Positions 17,026 to 26,607 of a DNA stretch of 64,000 nt are shown piece after piece. This DNA is from DASYPQ01 sp046155895 (GTDB lineage Bacteria; Planctomycetota; UBA1135; GCA-002686595), in contig JBJXFB010000048.1 of the NCBI GenBank assembly GCA_046155895.1, positions 1 to 64,000 on the forward strand. Direction: 5' to 3'. Below the pieces are notes generated by a model that searched no databases, was not told the origin of the DNA, and saw only the letters and a list, made by a program, of their open reading frames with translations. The translations under genes and the position numbers were made by a program. Position 1 is the first letter of the stretch, and each line of letters begins with the position of its first letter.

Positions 17026-17907
17026 TCAAAGGCGCGAGCGCTTGTCGACGAGGTCGGCGAGGAGACCGACCGACAGCACCTGCACGAGCGCGACGAAGAG
17101 CAGCACCGTCTTGTCCGAGAGGTTCGACGGCTGAACGATCGCGATGTCGTAGTAGATCGAGCCGAGGAGCGCGAGGCCGATCAGGACCGCCACCGGGAAG
17201 AACACCTTAAGCGGGTTGAAGTAGAGGACGGTGCGCACGATCAGGCTCAGGAAGCCCAGCGTGTCGCGGATCGGCCGGATCTTCGAGCTCCCCGAGCGCT
17301 TCCGGTAGTCGATGCTGACGAAGTCGACCCGGTGGCCGTTCGTGAGCGCGGCCAGCGTGATGGTCGTCGTGAAGCTGAATCCGTTGGGGAGGATCGGCCG
17401 GTAGGTCAGCACGAGGTCGCGCCGAATCGCACGCAGGCCGGAGTTCAGGTCGGGGATCCTCGAACCCGCCAGGTAGGACGCGAGCAGCCGAAGGAAGGCC
17501 TTCGCCGGGCGCCGGAGAAGCGGGACCTCGACCTCGGCGCCCGTCCGCGCGCCGACGGCCATCTCGGCACCCGCGTCGATCCTCTCGAGCAGATGCCCGA
17601 TCCGGTCCTCGGGGTAGGTTCCGTCGGCGTCGGTGATGACGACGACCTCGTGTTGGGCGCTCGCGAAGCCGGTCTTGAGAGCGGCACCGTACCCACGATT
17701 CTGGTCGTGCCGGATCACCCGCAGGCGGGGATTCTTCGCGGCCAGCCGTTCGAGGACGGTCGAGGTTCCGTCGCTGGAGCCGTCGTCCACGACCAGGATC
17801 TCGACTGGCGCTTCGATCACGAGGCCCGAGAGTCGCGCAACGACGCCTTCGATGCCGTCTTCCTCGTCGTAGGCGGGCACGACCAGCGTGACTCCGCGCG
17901 CGGTCAA
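17026..17907 (-). CDS. family 2 glycosyltransferase (DPM/GtrB-like)
   Basis: A 293-residue protein with a GT-A domain: 'LVVPAYDEEDGIEGVVARL', 'EILVVDDGSSDGTSTVLERL', 'GYGAALKTGFASAQHEVVVI', the D-x-D-like 'TDADGTYPED' (about 90-100) and two C-terminal membrane segments (about 225-285). This is the pattern of polyprenyl-phosphate sugar transferases (DPM1/GtrB type). No ATG or GTG exists near the start; TTG at 17907 is the best in-frame choice but has a weak ribosome site, so the start is uncertain. It lies 26 bp downstream of mutY. Confidence 0.82.
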   Translation of the reverse strand: MTARGVTLVVPAYDEEDGIEGVVARLSGLVIEAPVEILVVDDGSSDGTSTVLERLAAKNPRLRVIRHDQNRGYGAALKTGFASAQHEVVVITDADGTYPEDRIGHLLERIDAGAEMAVGARTGAEVEVPLLRRPAKAFLRLLASYLAGSRIPDLNSGLRAIRRDLVLTYRPILPNGFSFTTTITLAALTNGHRVDFVSIDYRKRSGSSKIRPIRDTLGFLSLIVRTVLYFNPLKVFFPVAVLIGLALLGSIYYDIAIVQPSNLSDKTVLLFVALVQVLSVGLLADLVDKRSRL

Positions 17908-17933
17908 GCGTCTTGACGATTCCGTATCGATGA

Positions 17934-19034
17934 CTAGCTCCGGAGGAAGGCCGCAGGAGCCGGCCCGGGATGCGCGGCGAGGATAGCGCTCACGCACTTC
18001 CGCGTCATGCCGGTCAGCGGCAGCGAGGTCATGGCCTGCCGGTTGACCCAGGCGAGAGACGCCGCGGGTCGCCCCGAATCGACCGTCCCGCTCTTCACGA
18101 GGGCGCGGATCCTGTGGCGCGTGATCGTATGCCGCACCTCGCACAGTGGCCTTCCGATCCGAATCGATGCGGGCGGACGCAAGGGGAAGAGCACCCCGCC
18201 GCTCGCAGGGAGCTCGACCGTAGGCAGCTGCCAGAGTCCGGCCATCCGCCCGCCCGCGGGGCGCCGCTCGAGGAGCCAACGGTCGCCGCGGCGCACCGCG
18301 AACACGACGACGTCGACCGGGATCGGGGTCGCGCGCTTTCCGCGGCTCGGGAATTCGTCGACTCGATCCTCCGCAAGCGCTCGACACCGCGAGGCGAGCG
18401 GGCACCGGCCGCAGTCGGGAACCCGCGGGACGCACACGAGGGCCCCGAGCTCCATCAAGGCCTGGTTCCATTCCCCGGCCCCGCGCCTGGGTACGAGGGT
18501 CGCGGCGATCTCCCACAGCCTCTTCCGGAGCCCCGCGGAACCCGGCGCTCCTTCGAGGGCGAAGAGGCGCGAGAAGACCCGGGCCACGTTGCCGTCGACG
18601 AGGGGCTCGGGCTGGTCGAACGCGATGCTCGCGATCGCGCCGGCGCTGTACGCACCGACCCCCGGGAGGCCGATGAGCGCCTCGCGATCCCGCGGGAACC
18701 GCCCGCCGTGCCGGTCGCGGACCGCGCGAGCCGCCTCGTGGAGCGACCGAGCGCGGCGGTAGTAGCCCAGGCCGCTCCAGGCGGCGAGAACGGAGTCGGT
18801 CCGCGCGCGAGCGAGGGCTTCGACGGTCGGGAAGCGCTCGAGGAAACGGCGGTAGTAGCCGATCACCGTCTCGACGCGCGTCTGCTGGAGCATGGCTTCG
18901 CTGATCCAGACGCGGTAGGGATCACGGCTCGCGCGCCAGGGCAGATCGCGCTTCTCGCGCCCGTACCAGCGGAGAAGGTCCCTGCGCAAGGACCTGCGGA
19001 CGGCGGCGGAGAGCGGATCCGTTCGTCGCTTCAC
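17934..19034 (-). CDS. mutY: A/G-specific adenine DNA glycosylase
   Basis: A 366-residue MutY that removes adenine mispaired with 8-oxoguanine. Catalytic Glu46 lies in 'WISEAMLQQTRVETV', the helix-hairpin-helix is 'LPGVGAYSAGAIA' and the catalytic Asp is Asp147 in 'LVDGNVARVF'. The [4Fe-4S] ligands Cys201, 208, 211 and 217 follow the C-x6-C-x2-C-x5-C rule. A C-terminal NUDIX-like domain (about 230-360) completes the usual length. The start is GTG at 19034, 8 nt after a -10-like TACACT. Confidence 0.95.
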   Translation of the reverse strand: MKRRTDPLSAAVRRSLRRDLLRWYGREKRDLPWRASRDPYRVWISEAMLQQTRVETVIGYYRRFLERFPTVEALARARTDSVLAAWSGLGYYRRARSLHEAARAVRDRHGGRFPRDREALIGLPGVGAYSAGAIASIAFDQPEPLVDGNVARVFSRLFALEGAPGSAGLRKRLWEIAATLVPRRGAGEWNQALMELGALVCVPRVPDCGRCPLASRCRALAEDRVDEFPSRGKRATPIPVDVVVFAVRRGDRWLLERRPAGGRMAGLWQLPTVELPASGGVLFPLRPPASIRIGRPLCEVRHTITRHRIRALVKSGTVDSGRPAASLAWVNRQAMTSLPLTGMTRKCVSAILAAHPGPAPAAFLRS

Positions 19035-19042
19035 GGCGCGGG

Positions 19043-19048
19043 AGTGTA
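19043..19048 (-). promoter_or_regulatory. -10-like TACACT for mutY
   Basis: TACACT on the minus strand ends 8 nt before the mutY GTG at 19034, consistent with a leaderless transcript. No ribosome-binding site is present in this gap. Confidence 0.45.
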
Positions 19049-19090
19049 GCGGCCCGGCTCCTCTCCTTGTTCAGCCCCGGCGCGGTGAGC

Positions 19091-19096
19091 TAACGT
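19091..19096 (+). promoter_or_regulatory. -10-like TAACGT for 19106 gene
   Basis: TAACGT ends 9 nt before the ATG at 19106. It is divergent from the mutY promoter within a 71-bp intergenic gap. Confidence 0.4.
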
Positions 19097-19105
19097 CAGC
19101 CGGGC

Positions 19106-21586
19106 ATGCTCGCGATCCTGCGCGGATTCGTCGCTGGTTTCCTGCTCTCCTGCGCGAGAGCGCCGCTCGGGATCGACCTGCTCCAAGGACCCGCCGTCGA
19201 CGCACGCGTTTCGTACGGCTGGCGATCGGGCGCTCTCCTCGCCTTGGCGATCGGGTGGCTCCTCGCGCGCCAGGCGACACTACCGGTCCGGCTCCTCCTC
19301 GGCTGCGCGCTCGGCTTCGGAGCCCACGCGCTCTTCCTCGCGAACGCCTGGTCGCCGTCGAGCCCGTTCGCGCTCGGGGCTGCGCTGATCCTCGGCCTGG
19401 GGATCCTGGCGGCGCCGCTGGGCCAGGCCTCGGCCGGCGAGGAGGAGGGCGAACCGCCGGGTTTCCTCGAGCTGATCGGCCTCGCCGGCGCGGGCGTGGG
19501 CGCCGCGATCGCCTGCGAAGGGGTGGCGCGCCACGTGCGGCTGCTCGGAGGAGCCTTGAGCCAGGACGATTCGGTGTTCGCGTGCGTCTTCCTGCTCCTC
19601 CTCCTCGCCGGCGGCGTGGCCTTCGGCTGGCTCGGCTCCGCGCGAATCCTGCGCGGGATCTCGCTCCCCTTGGGACTCGCCTCGTGCGCCGCGGGCGCGT
19701 TCGTCTCCCTCGTCGTGATCGAGCGCCTTGCGGTCGCCCGGCTGTTCGCGAACTACCTGAGGTCGTTCGGACTCGACACGTCCCTGCGGGGGATGCTCGC
19801 CTACGATGCGCTGGTCGGCGCCGCCTGCTTCGTCGTCCCTGGATTGCTCCTGGGTGCTGCGCTCCTCTGCGCGCGAGGCTGCAAGAGGATCTTCGCAGTC
19901 CTGGTAGGGGGCGCCCTCGGGCTCTCCGTGCTGCCCGGCGCGCTCGGGCTCGCGCCCGGATCGACGCCGGCCGACGCGCAGCCCTCGAGCGCCGAGCTCA
20001 TCCCCTTCGGCGCCCTGATCGCTTGCGGGGGATCCGTCGTCGCCATCCTCGCGCTCCAGGAGCGGCGGGCCTTCGCGCGCTGGAGCGCGATGGCGGTCGC
20101 CCTGGCCCTCGCGGCGCCCGCCCTGCTCGTGAAGTCGAAGCCGATCCATGTCCTCTCGCCGTGGGCTACCCGCCTCACGTATCCGCTGATCGTCTCGGAC
20201 ATCCCCGAGGGCCTCGTCACCGTCGAGTCTTTCGGACTCCTCGGCGGCAGCTGGCCTTTCGCCACGCTCGACCGACGGCTGATCAGTCCGCCCGCCGAGC
20301 AGATCGCGGCCGACGCGCTGCGCCTGCGCGGGGCCTTCGAGCTCATCCCCGCTGAACGAAAGTCGCGCGGCGGGATCCGCGTGCTCCTCGTGGGGCAGCT
20401 GACGCCCGAGCGCGCCCGGACGCTTGTCGCCAGCGGAGCGCTGCGAGTCGACCGCACGGCCGCCTGGCATGCGGCGATGGAGCGGATCGAGCACGCCATG
20501 TGGAGCCAGCTCCCCGTCCAGGTCCCGGTGCCGGAAGGTGCGATCCTCACGCTCGGAGCGGCCCGGGATCGGCTCGCGGGGGCCGAGTACGACCTCGTGA
20601 TCGTGCTCCCCGTGACCGGGGACGCCCCCTACTGCCGCGGGATCGACGTGCCGGCAACGACCACGGTCGTGCGGTGGATCGGGATCGAGGAACCCGCCGT
20701 CGCGCGGGATCTCGGCGACACGGTCGCGCTGACCGCGGACGGGTTCGAGCATCCCGCGCTGGGCGTACTGACGAATGCTTCTCCCGTGGAGTCCGATGGA
20801 AGGTGGGCTCCGCTCCTCCTTCCGGCCGGCGAGCCGACCTCGGCGCCAACCCCCACCGCCTGGCTCCTGCGGAGGAAATCCGAACGCGGAGACGCGCGGG
20901 CCGACGCGTCCCGGGCTGCGGTGATGAAGCGGCTGGCGGGGGCCGCCCAGGGGAGCCTCGAGGAAGATCTCGTAGCCGGGCTCTCGATCTTCTACGGCTC
21001 CCAGGAGAGGAGCTCCCAGTTCGAGACCCTCGAGGAACGCACCGAGTTGCCCGAGACCTGCCTGTCCCGCCTGAAGTCGGCCGTGCTCGCCGGGCCCCCG
21101 CGCCCCTTCCTCCGGCGGACTTGGGAGAGCCTGGCTCGGATCCTCGCTCGCAAGCGCTGGATCGAGGAGATCTACACCTACGTCCAGCCCGTCGCAGAAA
21201 AGCATCCACCCTGGCCGGCACTCGAGATCGTGCTCGCCCAGGCCGATCTCGAGTCCCTGGCGCCAGCGGACGCCGTGCGGCGCCTGCGGTCCTTGGCATC
21301 GATCGAGCCGAAAACCTTCGAGATCTTCGACCTGCTCGGGCGCGCTCACTGCGCGCTGGGTGAACCGAACGAGGCTCTGGAGGCCTGGAGAGGAGCGATC
21401 GGCCTCCCCAGCGACGATCCGGTCGCGAGGAAGAGGGTGGTCCTGGCGGTCGCCGGATCAGGAGATCCGGCGGGCATCGCGGCCGCACAGGCTCTCATCC
21501 TCGAGATGCCCGAGGACATGGATCTCCGCGAGCTGCTCGAGCACCCGCCGGCCGCGGGCCCAGGGCCGGACCCCTGCTCGAACTGA
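19106..21586 (+). CDS. large membrane protein with spermidine-synthase-like domain and TPR tail
   Basis: An 826-residue protein. Residues 1-350 hold about ten hydrophobic segments. Residues about 370-600 contain a Rossmann-like stretch ('GIRVLLVGQLTPERARTLVA', 'ILTLGAARDRLAGAEYDLVI') that recalls the spermidine synthase part of fused membrane/spermidine-synthase proteins, but the glycine-rich SAM loop is lost ('GQLT' instead of G-x-G-x-G). Residues about 700-800 look like TPR repeats ('IFDLLGRAHCALGEPNEALE'). It may therefore be a non-catalytic relative. Identity is inferred from layout; function unknown. Confidence 0.6.
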   Translation: MLAILRGFVAGFLLSCARAPLGIDLLQGPAVDARVSYGWRSGALLALAIGWLLARQATLPVRLLLGCALGFGAHALFLANAWSPSSPFALGAALILGLGILAAPLGQASAGEEEGEPPGFLELIGLAGAGVGAAIACEGVARHVRLLGGALSQDDSVFACVFLLLLLAGGVAFGWLGSARILRGISLPLGLASCAAGAFVSLVVIERLAVARLFANYLRSFGLDTSLRGMLAYDALVGAACFVVPGLLLGAALLCARGCKRIFAVLVGGALGLSVLPGALGLAPGSTPADAQPSSAELIPFGALIACGGSVVAILALQERRAFARWSAMAVALALAAPALLVKSKPIHVLSPWATRLTYPLIVSDIPEGLVTVESFGLLGGSWPFATLDRRLISPPAEQIAADALRLRGAFELIPAERKSRGGIRVLLVGQLTPERARTLVASGALRVDRTAAWHAAMERIEHAMWSQLPVQVPVPEGAILTLGAARDRLAGAEYDLVIVLPVTGDAPYCRGIDVPATTTVVRWIGIEEPAVARDLGDTVALTADGFEHPALGVLTNASPVESDGRWAPLLLPAGEPTSAPTPTAWLLRRKSERGDARADASRAAVMKRLAGAAQGSLEEDLVAGLSIFYGSQERSSQFETLEERTELPETCLSRLKSAVLAGPPRPFLRRTWESLARILARKRWIEEIYTYVQPVAEKHPPWPALEIVLAQADLESLAPADAVRRLRSLASIEPKTFEIFDLLGRAHCALGEPNEALEAWRGAIGLPSDDPVARKRVVLAVAGSGDPAGIAAAQALILEMPEDMDLRELLEHPPAAGPGPDPCSN

Positions 21587-21858
21587 CCCATACCCCATTT
21601 TTGTGGAGAAGGCGCCACCTGACGGTCCGTCCATCTGGTCCCTGAAGGTAGGGAGATCCTGGGAACCCTCTTCCAGGGGTGCGCGTCCTAGCCACATGAT
21701 CCCGGCCGGTCGAGGACGATTCCCTGCATGCAAGGCCCGTTTTTGCGGCAACCTAGCGCAGCGGGCACAGGGGCGGTGGCCTCCGGCCGGTGGTACGATC
21801 AACCTACCCAGGTCACGCGCAACCCCTGGCAGTTTGTCCTGAAAGGAACCCCTTCGTC

Positions 21859-22410
21859 ATGAGAACCCCCATCCTGGCCCTGCCGCTGACAGCGGCTGCG
21901 CTGCTCGTCGCAGCGACCCTGGGCACGGCGCAGATCGAGCGCCTCGACCTCAAGCAGATGGTCGAGAAGGCTGACAACGCCGTCTTCGGAACGATCGTCA
22001 ACAAGCATGTGATTCGGATCGATCATCCCGTGGATGGTCCGGAGCTCTACTTCACCACGCTGACCATCGAGGGTCGTTCCCTTCGCGATGACAAGGAGCT
22101 CACGGTCGACGTGGTCTTCGCGGGTGGATTCATCGACGAGGAGAATGGGGTGAACAACTCCGAGGCGCCGTCGGCGGACGACACGCGCATCGGCAACCGG
22201 GTGGTCGCCTTCTACAAGTGGAGCGAGAACCTGGGCGGGCAGCTGGCTGGCAACGGCCTGTACGCCTCGCACGGCGGCTTGTACCGCACCATCGAAACCC
22301 GCGGGCGCACGGTCGTCCTGGGTCGTGGCGAAGGCTACGCGATCGAGAGGAACGTCGAGCACTCGGCGCTCCAGAGTGAAGTCGCTTCCATCGTCAAGGC
22401 CCCGAAGTAG
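21859..22410 (+). CDS. secreted protein, probable companion of matrixin protease
   Basis: A 183-residue protein with a signal peptide (about 1-24, ending 'GTAQ'). The mature part begins with 'RLDLKQMVEKADNAVFGTIV', typical of secreted proteins annotated only as hypothetical, and is mostly beta. No catalytic motif is seen. It is followed 24 bp later by a matrixin metalloprotease on the same strand, so the two are probably co-expressed; a chaperone, inhibitor or partner role is possible (inference). AGGA upstream of the ATG is a moderate ribosome site. Confidence 0.7.
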   Translation: MRTPILALPLTAAALLVAATLGTAQIERLDLKQMVEKADNAVFGTIVNKHVIRIDHPVDGPELYFTTLTIEGRSLRDDKELTVDVVFAGGFIDEENGVNNSEAPSADDTRIGNRVVAFYKWSENLGGQLAGNGLYASHGGLYRTIETRGRTVVLGRGEGYAIERNVEHSALQSEVASIVKAPK

Positions 22411-22434
22411 CTGCGAGAAGAAGGAGAACGAGTC

Positions 22435-23802
22435 ATGAATCTCAAGCACATCATCCTTCCTTCCGCTGCGCTCGGCGGAGTCGCGGCGCTGCTGCTCCCC
22501 AGCATGTCCGGCGCCTACACCCTGCTCGGAGGCAGTCTCTCGACATCGTTCAGGGACGTGCGCGTCTTCAACAACTGGACAGGCGCGACCGCCAACAACA
22601 ACACGACGCCCGACGCCAACTTCCCGGGCTACGACGGCGCCGAAATGGCGGTCTGGAAGGGCGCTGCCGAGTGGAACAGCAGGCTCCACGGCACCGGCAA
22701 CGGCGATCCCCACCAGCCGGCCGGGCTCGGCTCCGGCGGAGCGAACTTCGATGCTTTCTGGTCCGGGAACGCGACCTCGGGGGGAGGCACGAACGACAAC
22801 GTGGTCTCCGGGAACACCAGCTGCGGCAGCGGCGTTCTGGCGTTCACCGAAACGCCGATCAGCGACGGCTGGACCATCAAATTCTGCAACCAGTGGACCT
22901 GGGACGACGGTCCGGGTACGGCGATCTCCGGGACGGACATCCAAGGCGTCATGGCCCACGAGTACGGGCACGCTCTGGGTCTCGGCCACTCCACCGACGG
23001 GGCTGCGACGATGTTCCCCTCGATCAGCGGCAGCGGGGTCAACGCGCGGTCGATCGCCACGGACGACCAGAACGGCGTGCGTGCCATCTACGGGGTCGCC
23101 TCGGCCTCGAAGCCCATCATCACCGCCGTCAACGTCTCGCTGGGCTCCGTGACGATCACGGGCCAGAACTTCGGCGCGACCGGAAACCAAGTCTGGTTCA
23201 CGAGCAACGTGGCGACGACTCCGGCCTCCAACCCCCTGGTCATCGTGAGCAACGTCAACTCGAACGGGACCTCGATCACGGTCACGCCGCCCAGCAACGC
23301 GGGTTCGGGCGATGTCGCCGTCAAGACCAGCGGTACGGGGGGCAGCTCGATGTCGAACACCTGGCCGGTCGACGTGACCTCGACGTCCTGCCCGCCTCCG
23401 TCGGTCTTCTGCTTCGCGGGATCCAATTCCTACTCCCCGTTGGGAGCCTCGATCGGCTACTACGGATCGACGAGCGTCGCCGCGAACGACCTGCACCTCG
23501 TTACCTCAGACATTCCGCCGGGCAAGCTGACCCTGCACCTCTATTCACAGGCTCAGATCGCCCCGGTCACCTTTGGAGACGGATGGCGCTGCGTCGGCAA
23601 CCCCTTCTACCGGATCTACCCGGCCCAGAACGCGGACTTCTTCGGCTCGGTCGACATGCCGATCGACCTGAACGCACTGCCCGCCGCGGGACAGATCAGC
23701 GCCGGTCAGACCTGGGGCTTCATGGCCTGGTACCGCGATCCGCCGAACGGCGGGGCCGGCTACAACGGCTCGGACGCGTTGAGCACGGTCTGGTGTCCGT
23801 GA
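22435..23802 (+). CDS. secreted matrixin-family zinc metalloprotease with IPT/TIG domain
   Basis: A 455-residue protein with a signal peptide (about 1-27). A metzincin catalytic domain carries 'HEYGHALGLGHS' (His175, Glu176, His179, His185) followed by Met in 'TMFPS' as a likely Met-turn. An IPT/TIG-like domain (about 220-315, 'ITAVNVSLGSVTITGQNFG') follows. The last roughly 130 residues form a Cys-containing domain ('FCFAGSNSYSPLG', 'FGDGWRCVGNPFYRIYP', 'WYRDPP') that also occurs at the end of the protein at 32811. GAAGGAG upstream supports the ATG. It is probably an extracellular protease. Confidence 0.88.
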   Translation: MNLKHIILPSAALGGVAALLLPSMSGAYTLLGGSLSTSFRDVRVFNNWTGATANNNTTPDANFPGYDGAEMAVWKGAAEWNSRLHGTGNGDPHQPAGLGSGGANFDAFWSGNATSGGGTNDNVVSGNTSCGSGVLAFTETPISDGWTIKFCNQWTWDDGPGTAISGTDIQGVMAHEYGHALGLGHSTDGAATMFPSISGSGVNARSIATDDQNGVRAIYGVASASKPIITAVNVSLGSVTITGQNFGATGNQVWFTSNVATTPASNPLVIVSNVNSNGTSITVTPPSNAGSGDVAVKTSGTGGSSMSNTWPVDVTSTSCPPPSVFCFAGSNSYSPLGASIGYYGSTSVAANDLHLVTSDIPPGKLTLHLYSQAQIAPVTFGDGWRCVGNPFYRIYPAQNADFFGSVDMPIDLNALPAAGQISAGQTWGFMAWYRDPPNGGAGYNGSDALSTVWCP

Positions 23803-23850
23803 TCGGATCCAAGGTCGCGCCCGGTTGATCCGGCCGCTCCTGTGATCGAA

Positions 23851-23882
23851 GCGAGGGGGAAGGCGAGGGCCTTCCCCCTCGC
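23851..23882. terminator. strong hairpin after protease gene
   Basis: Perfect 13-bp stem: GCGAGGGGGAAGG at 23851-23863 pairs with CCTTCCCCCTCGC at 23870-23882, with a 6-nt loop. It lies 49 bp after the protease stop. No T-tract follows, so it is a likely but atypical terminator. Confidence 0.6.
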
Positions 23883-23969
23883 GCATTCAGGGGCCTTGGA
23901 CCCGATCGAGCGGAGTGCGAGAGCCTCGCCGGTATCCGGCGGGAAGGGAACCGAGTAAAGAGAGGCCCC

Positions 23970-26591
23970 GTGCACCCCACCGGAACCGTCCCGGACCCCG
24001 CGCTTCCCTCCCTCGAACGCGTCCGCTCTCCCGCCGGGTCGTTGGCGCTCTGCCTCCTCCTCGTCGCGATCCCCTTCCTCGGAGGTCTCGCTGGCGGGTT
24101 CGTGTACGACGACCTCGCGATGGTCGTCCGCAACCCGCGGATCACGAGCTTCTCGCATCTCCCCGAGATCCTGACGCGGCCGATGCTCGACTTCCTCGAT
24201 CCGGAGACGGCGAGGCAGGTCGGATACTGGAGGCCGGTCGCCGGCCTCGCCCTGACCCTCGGCCACACCCTCGGCGGAGGGAGCCCGCTCGGCTTCCACA
24301 TCGTTTCGCTCGCCCTGCACCTGCTCGCGACCGCGGTGACCTTCCGGCTCGCGCGGCGGCTCTTCCGCAGCGATTCGACCGCCTTCTTCGTCGCGCTCCT
24401 CTTCGGGATCCATCCCACGCACGTCGAGGGAGTGAGCTGGATCAGCGCGATCAACGATCCGTTGTTCGGCCTGTTCTCCCTCCTTTCCATCGACGCTTTT
24501 GTCGCGTGGAGGGACGGAGGCTCGCGCAGCTCGGCGTGGAGAGCGGCGCTCTGGCTGGTCCCCGCGCTCCTCTCGAAGGAGATGGCGGCCGCGGTCGCAC
24601 CGATGGCTCTCGCCGTGGATCTCGGCCGACGACGCGTCGAGGGCGTCCGTCCGTTCTGGAGGGCGTACGGCCCGATGGCGATCGCCGTCGTCCTCTACTA
24701 CCTCGCGCGGGTGGCGGTGTTCGGAGATCTCCTGGCCGGCTTCGACCGCGTGACGACCAACTACGGTGTTCCAGCGCTGCGGCTCTTCCAGGCCAGGTTC
24801 GAGCTCCTCGGCGGCTTCCTCTGGCTCCTCGTCTGGCCGGCGGATCTGAACCTCTTCAGGCCGTTCCGCCCCGAACTTCCGTTCGCGGACCCGCAGTTCC
24901 TGCGCGCCTTGGCCTGCATCCTGGTCCTCGCCGCGGGAATCTGGTTCTCGTGGAAGCGCCGCCTCGGACCGGCGCTCGTCGCGCTGCTCCTGATCCCCGC
25001 GGCCGCCGCGCCGGCGCTCGTGCGGATGCAGTCGCTCGGGACATTTCCTCTCTCCGACCGGTTCCTGTACCTCGCCACGCTGGGCCTGGCCCTGCTCGCG
25101 GCCTGGTCCGCGTTCACGTGGCTCCCGCGACGCGTCGCGATCGCGGCCCTGTCGCTCGTCGCCATCGCCTACGGCGGCAGGATCATGGCGAGGATGGATT
25201 TCTGGCGCGACGAGGAGTCCCTCTTCTCGACCGCGGTGGTCCAGAGCCCGAGGAGTCCCTACGTCCACTGGGGATACTCGCGCGTGCTGCTCCAGAACTA
25301 CCGCGAGAGCAAGCGCGTGGAGGTCCTGAGGGAGGCCCATGCGCAGGCCCAGGAGGCCCTCGATCTCCTCGCGCAGGCGCAGAAGGGCGACGGTTCGATC
25401 TTCGCGACGCGCGACGATCACGTGCAGAGCAATCTGTGCCTGGCGTGGTGCCTGCTCTACGAAGCGGAAATCGATCCCTACCACGACTACTCGACCGCGC
25501 TGCGCGTCTTCTCGACGATCGCGGAGCGCTACCCCGAGAACGCCTACGCCCAGACCGGAGTCGGAGTCGCCGCGATGCAGCTCGGACGCCTGAAGGAGAG
25601 CGAAGCGGCGCTGAAGCGCGCCCTCGAGCTCAACCCGAAGTACCCCGAAGCCCACCACAACCTCGGAATCCTCCGGCTGCGCCGCGAGGATCCGCGCGGG
25701 GCGGCGGAATCGTTCGAGGCCGCGCTGGAGAATCGCCCCGACGTCCTCGACGACCTCCTGTGGCTCGCCCGCGCGCGGCTTCAGGCAGGCGAACGCCAGT
25801 CAGCGCTCGCCGCGCTCGCGCGCGCGAAGGACCGCCATCCGCGGTCGGCGGGCCCGCTCGTCCTCGAAGCGACGATCGCCGCGCAGGAAGGCAAGGTCGA
25901 GGACGCGTACCGGCTCGTCTCCCTGGCGCTCGAGCGGAATCCCGACGACGGAGAAGCGCTGCTCCTGAAGAGCAAGGTGCTGCTCGCGCGCGGGGAGATG
26001 GCGGGAGCGATGACCGCGCTCGTGCGCGCCACGGAGATCCTGCCGACGAGCTTCGAGGCCCACTACAACACGGCCGCGCTCAAGATCCAAAAGGAGGGCG
26101 TCTCCGCGGCGATGCCCTATCTCTTCCGCGCCTACGTGCTGCGGCCGGACAGCGCCGAGGGCCGGGTCCTGCGGGACCAGCTGCTCCAGCTCCCGATCGA
26201 CGACACCGACCGCCTGGCGCGATTCGCGGCGATCGACGCCGATCGCGGAGATCCCGAGACCGCGATCCGGTGGCTCGACAAGGCCTTGGCGAAGCAGCCC
26301 GCGCACGGGCCTTCGCTCTACCTCAAGGGGGTGCTCGTCCTGAAGTCGGGCGACAGGGACGAGGCCGAGACCTGGCTGCGGAAGGCCTGCGACGCGATGC
26401 CCGGGAGCTTCGACGCTCACCAGGAGCTCGGGATGCTCCTCGCGGACGAAGGGCGCCCGAAGGAAGCGCTCCCCTTCCTCGAGAAGGCCCTCGAACTCGC
26501 CGAATCGTCCCAAGGAACGAATCCGGATGCCGCGGCCGGACTCGATCTGCTGCGCGAGGCGATCGTCCGCGTCCGAGAAGCGGCTCGCTGA
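23970..26591 (+). CDS. TMTC-like membrane protein with TPR repeats (GT-C glycosyltransferase-like)
   Basis: An 873-residue protein. The N-terminal half (about 1-420) is polytopic with 'GGFVYDDLAMVVRNPRI' in the first loop, and 'LLFGIHPTHVEGVSWISAIN', the pattern of TMTC/DUF1736-type O-mannosyltransferase-like proteins (acidic pair in the first periplasmic loop). The C-terminal half holds many TPR repeats ('LKESEAALKRALELNPKYPE', 'AIRWLDKALAKQPAHGPSLY'). It probably transfers a sugar from a polyprenyl donor to secreted proteins (inference). The start is GTG with GAGAGG upstream. Confidence 0.8.
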   Translation: MHPTGTVPDPALPSLERVRSPAGSLALCLLLVAIPFLGGLAGGFVYDDLAMVVRNPRITSFSHLPEILTRPMLDFLDPETARQVGYWRPVAGLALTLGHTLGGGSPLGFHIVSLALHLLATAVTFRLARRLFRSDSTAFFVALLFGIHPTHVEGVSWISAINDPLFGLFSLLSIDAFVAWRDGGSRSSAWRAALWLVPALLSKEMAAAVAPMALAVDLGRRRVEGVRPFWRAYGPMAIAVVLYYLARVAVFGDLLAGFDRVTTNYGVPALRLFQARFELLGGFLWLLVWPADLNLFRPFRPELPFADPQFLRALACILVLAAGIWFSWKRRLGPALVALLLIPAAAAPALVRMQSLGTFPLSDRFLYLATLGLALLAAWSAFTWLPRRVAIAALSLVAIAYGGRIMARMDFWRDEESLFSTAVVQSPRSPYVHWGYSRVLLQNYRESKRVEVLREAHAQAQEALDLLAQAQKGDGSIFATRDDHVQSNLCLAWCLLYEAEIDPYHDYSTALRVFSTIAERYPENAYAQTGVGVAAMQLGRLKESEAALKRALELNPKYPEAHHNLGILRLRREDPRGAAESFEAALENRPDVLDDLLWLARARLQAGERQSALAALARAKDRHPRSAGPLVLEATIAAQEGKVEDAYRLVSLALERNPDDGEALLLKSKVLLARGEMAGAMTALVRATEILPTSFEAHYNTAALKIQKEGVSAAMPYLFRAYVLRPDSAEGRVLRDQLLQLPIDDTDRLARFAAIDADRGDPETAIRWLDKALAKQPAHGPSLYLKGVLVLKSGDRDEAETWLRKACDAMPGSFDAHQELGMLLADEGRPKEALPFLEKALELAESSQGTNPDAAAGLDLLREAIVRVREAAR

Positions 26592-26607
26592 TCCTACGCG
26601 ACGCGTC

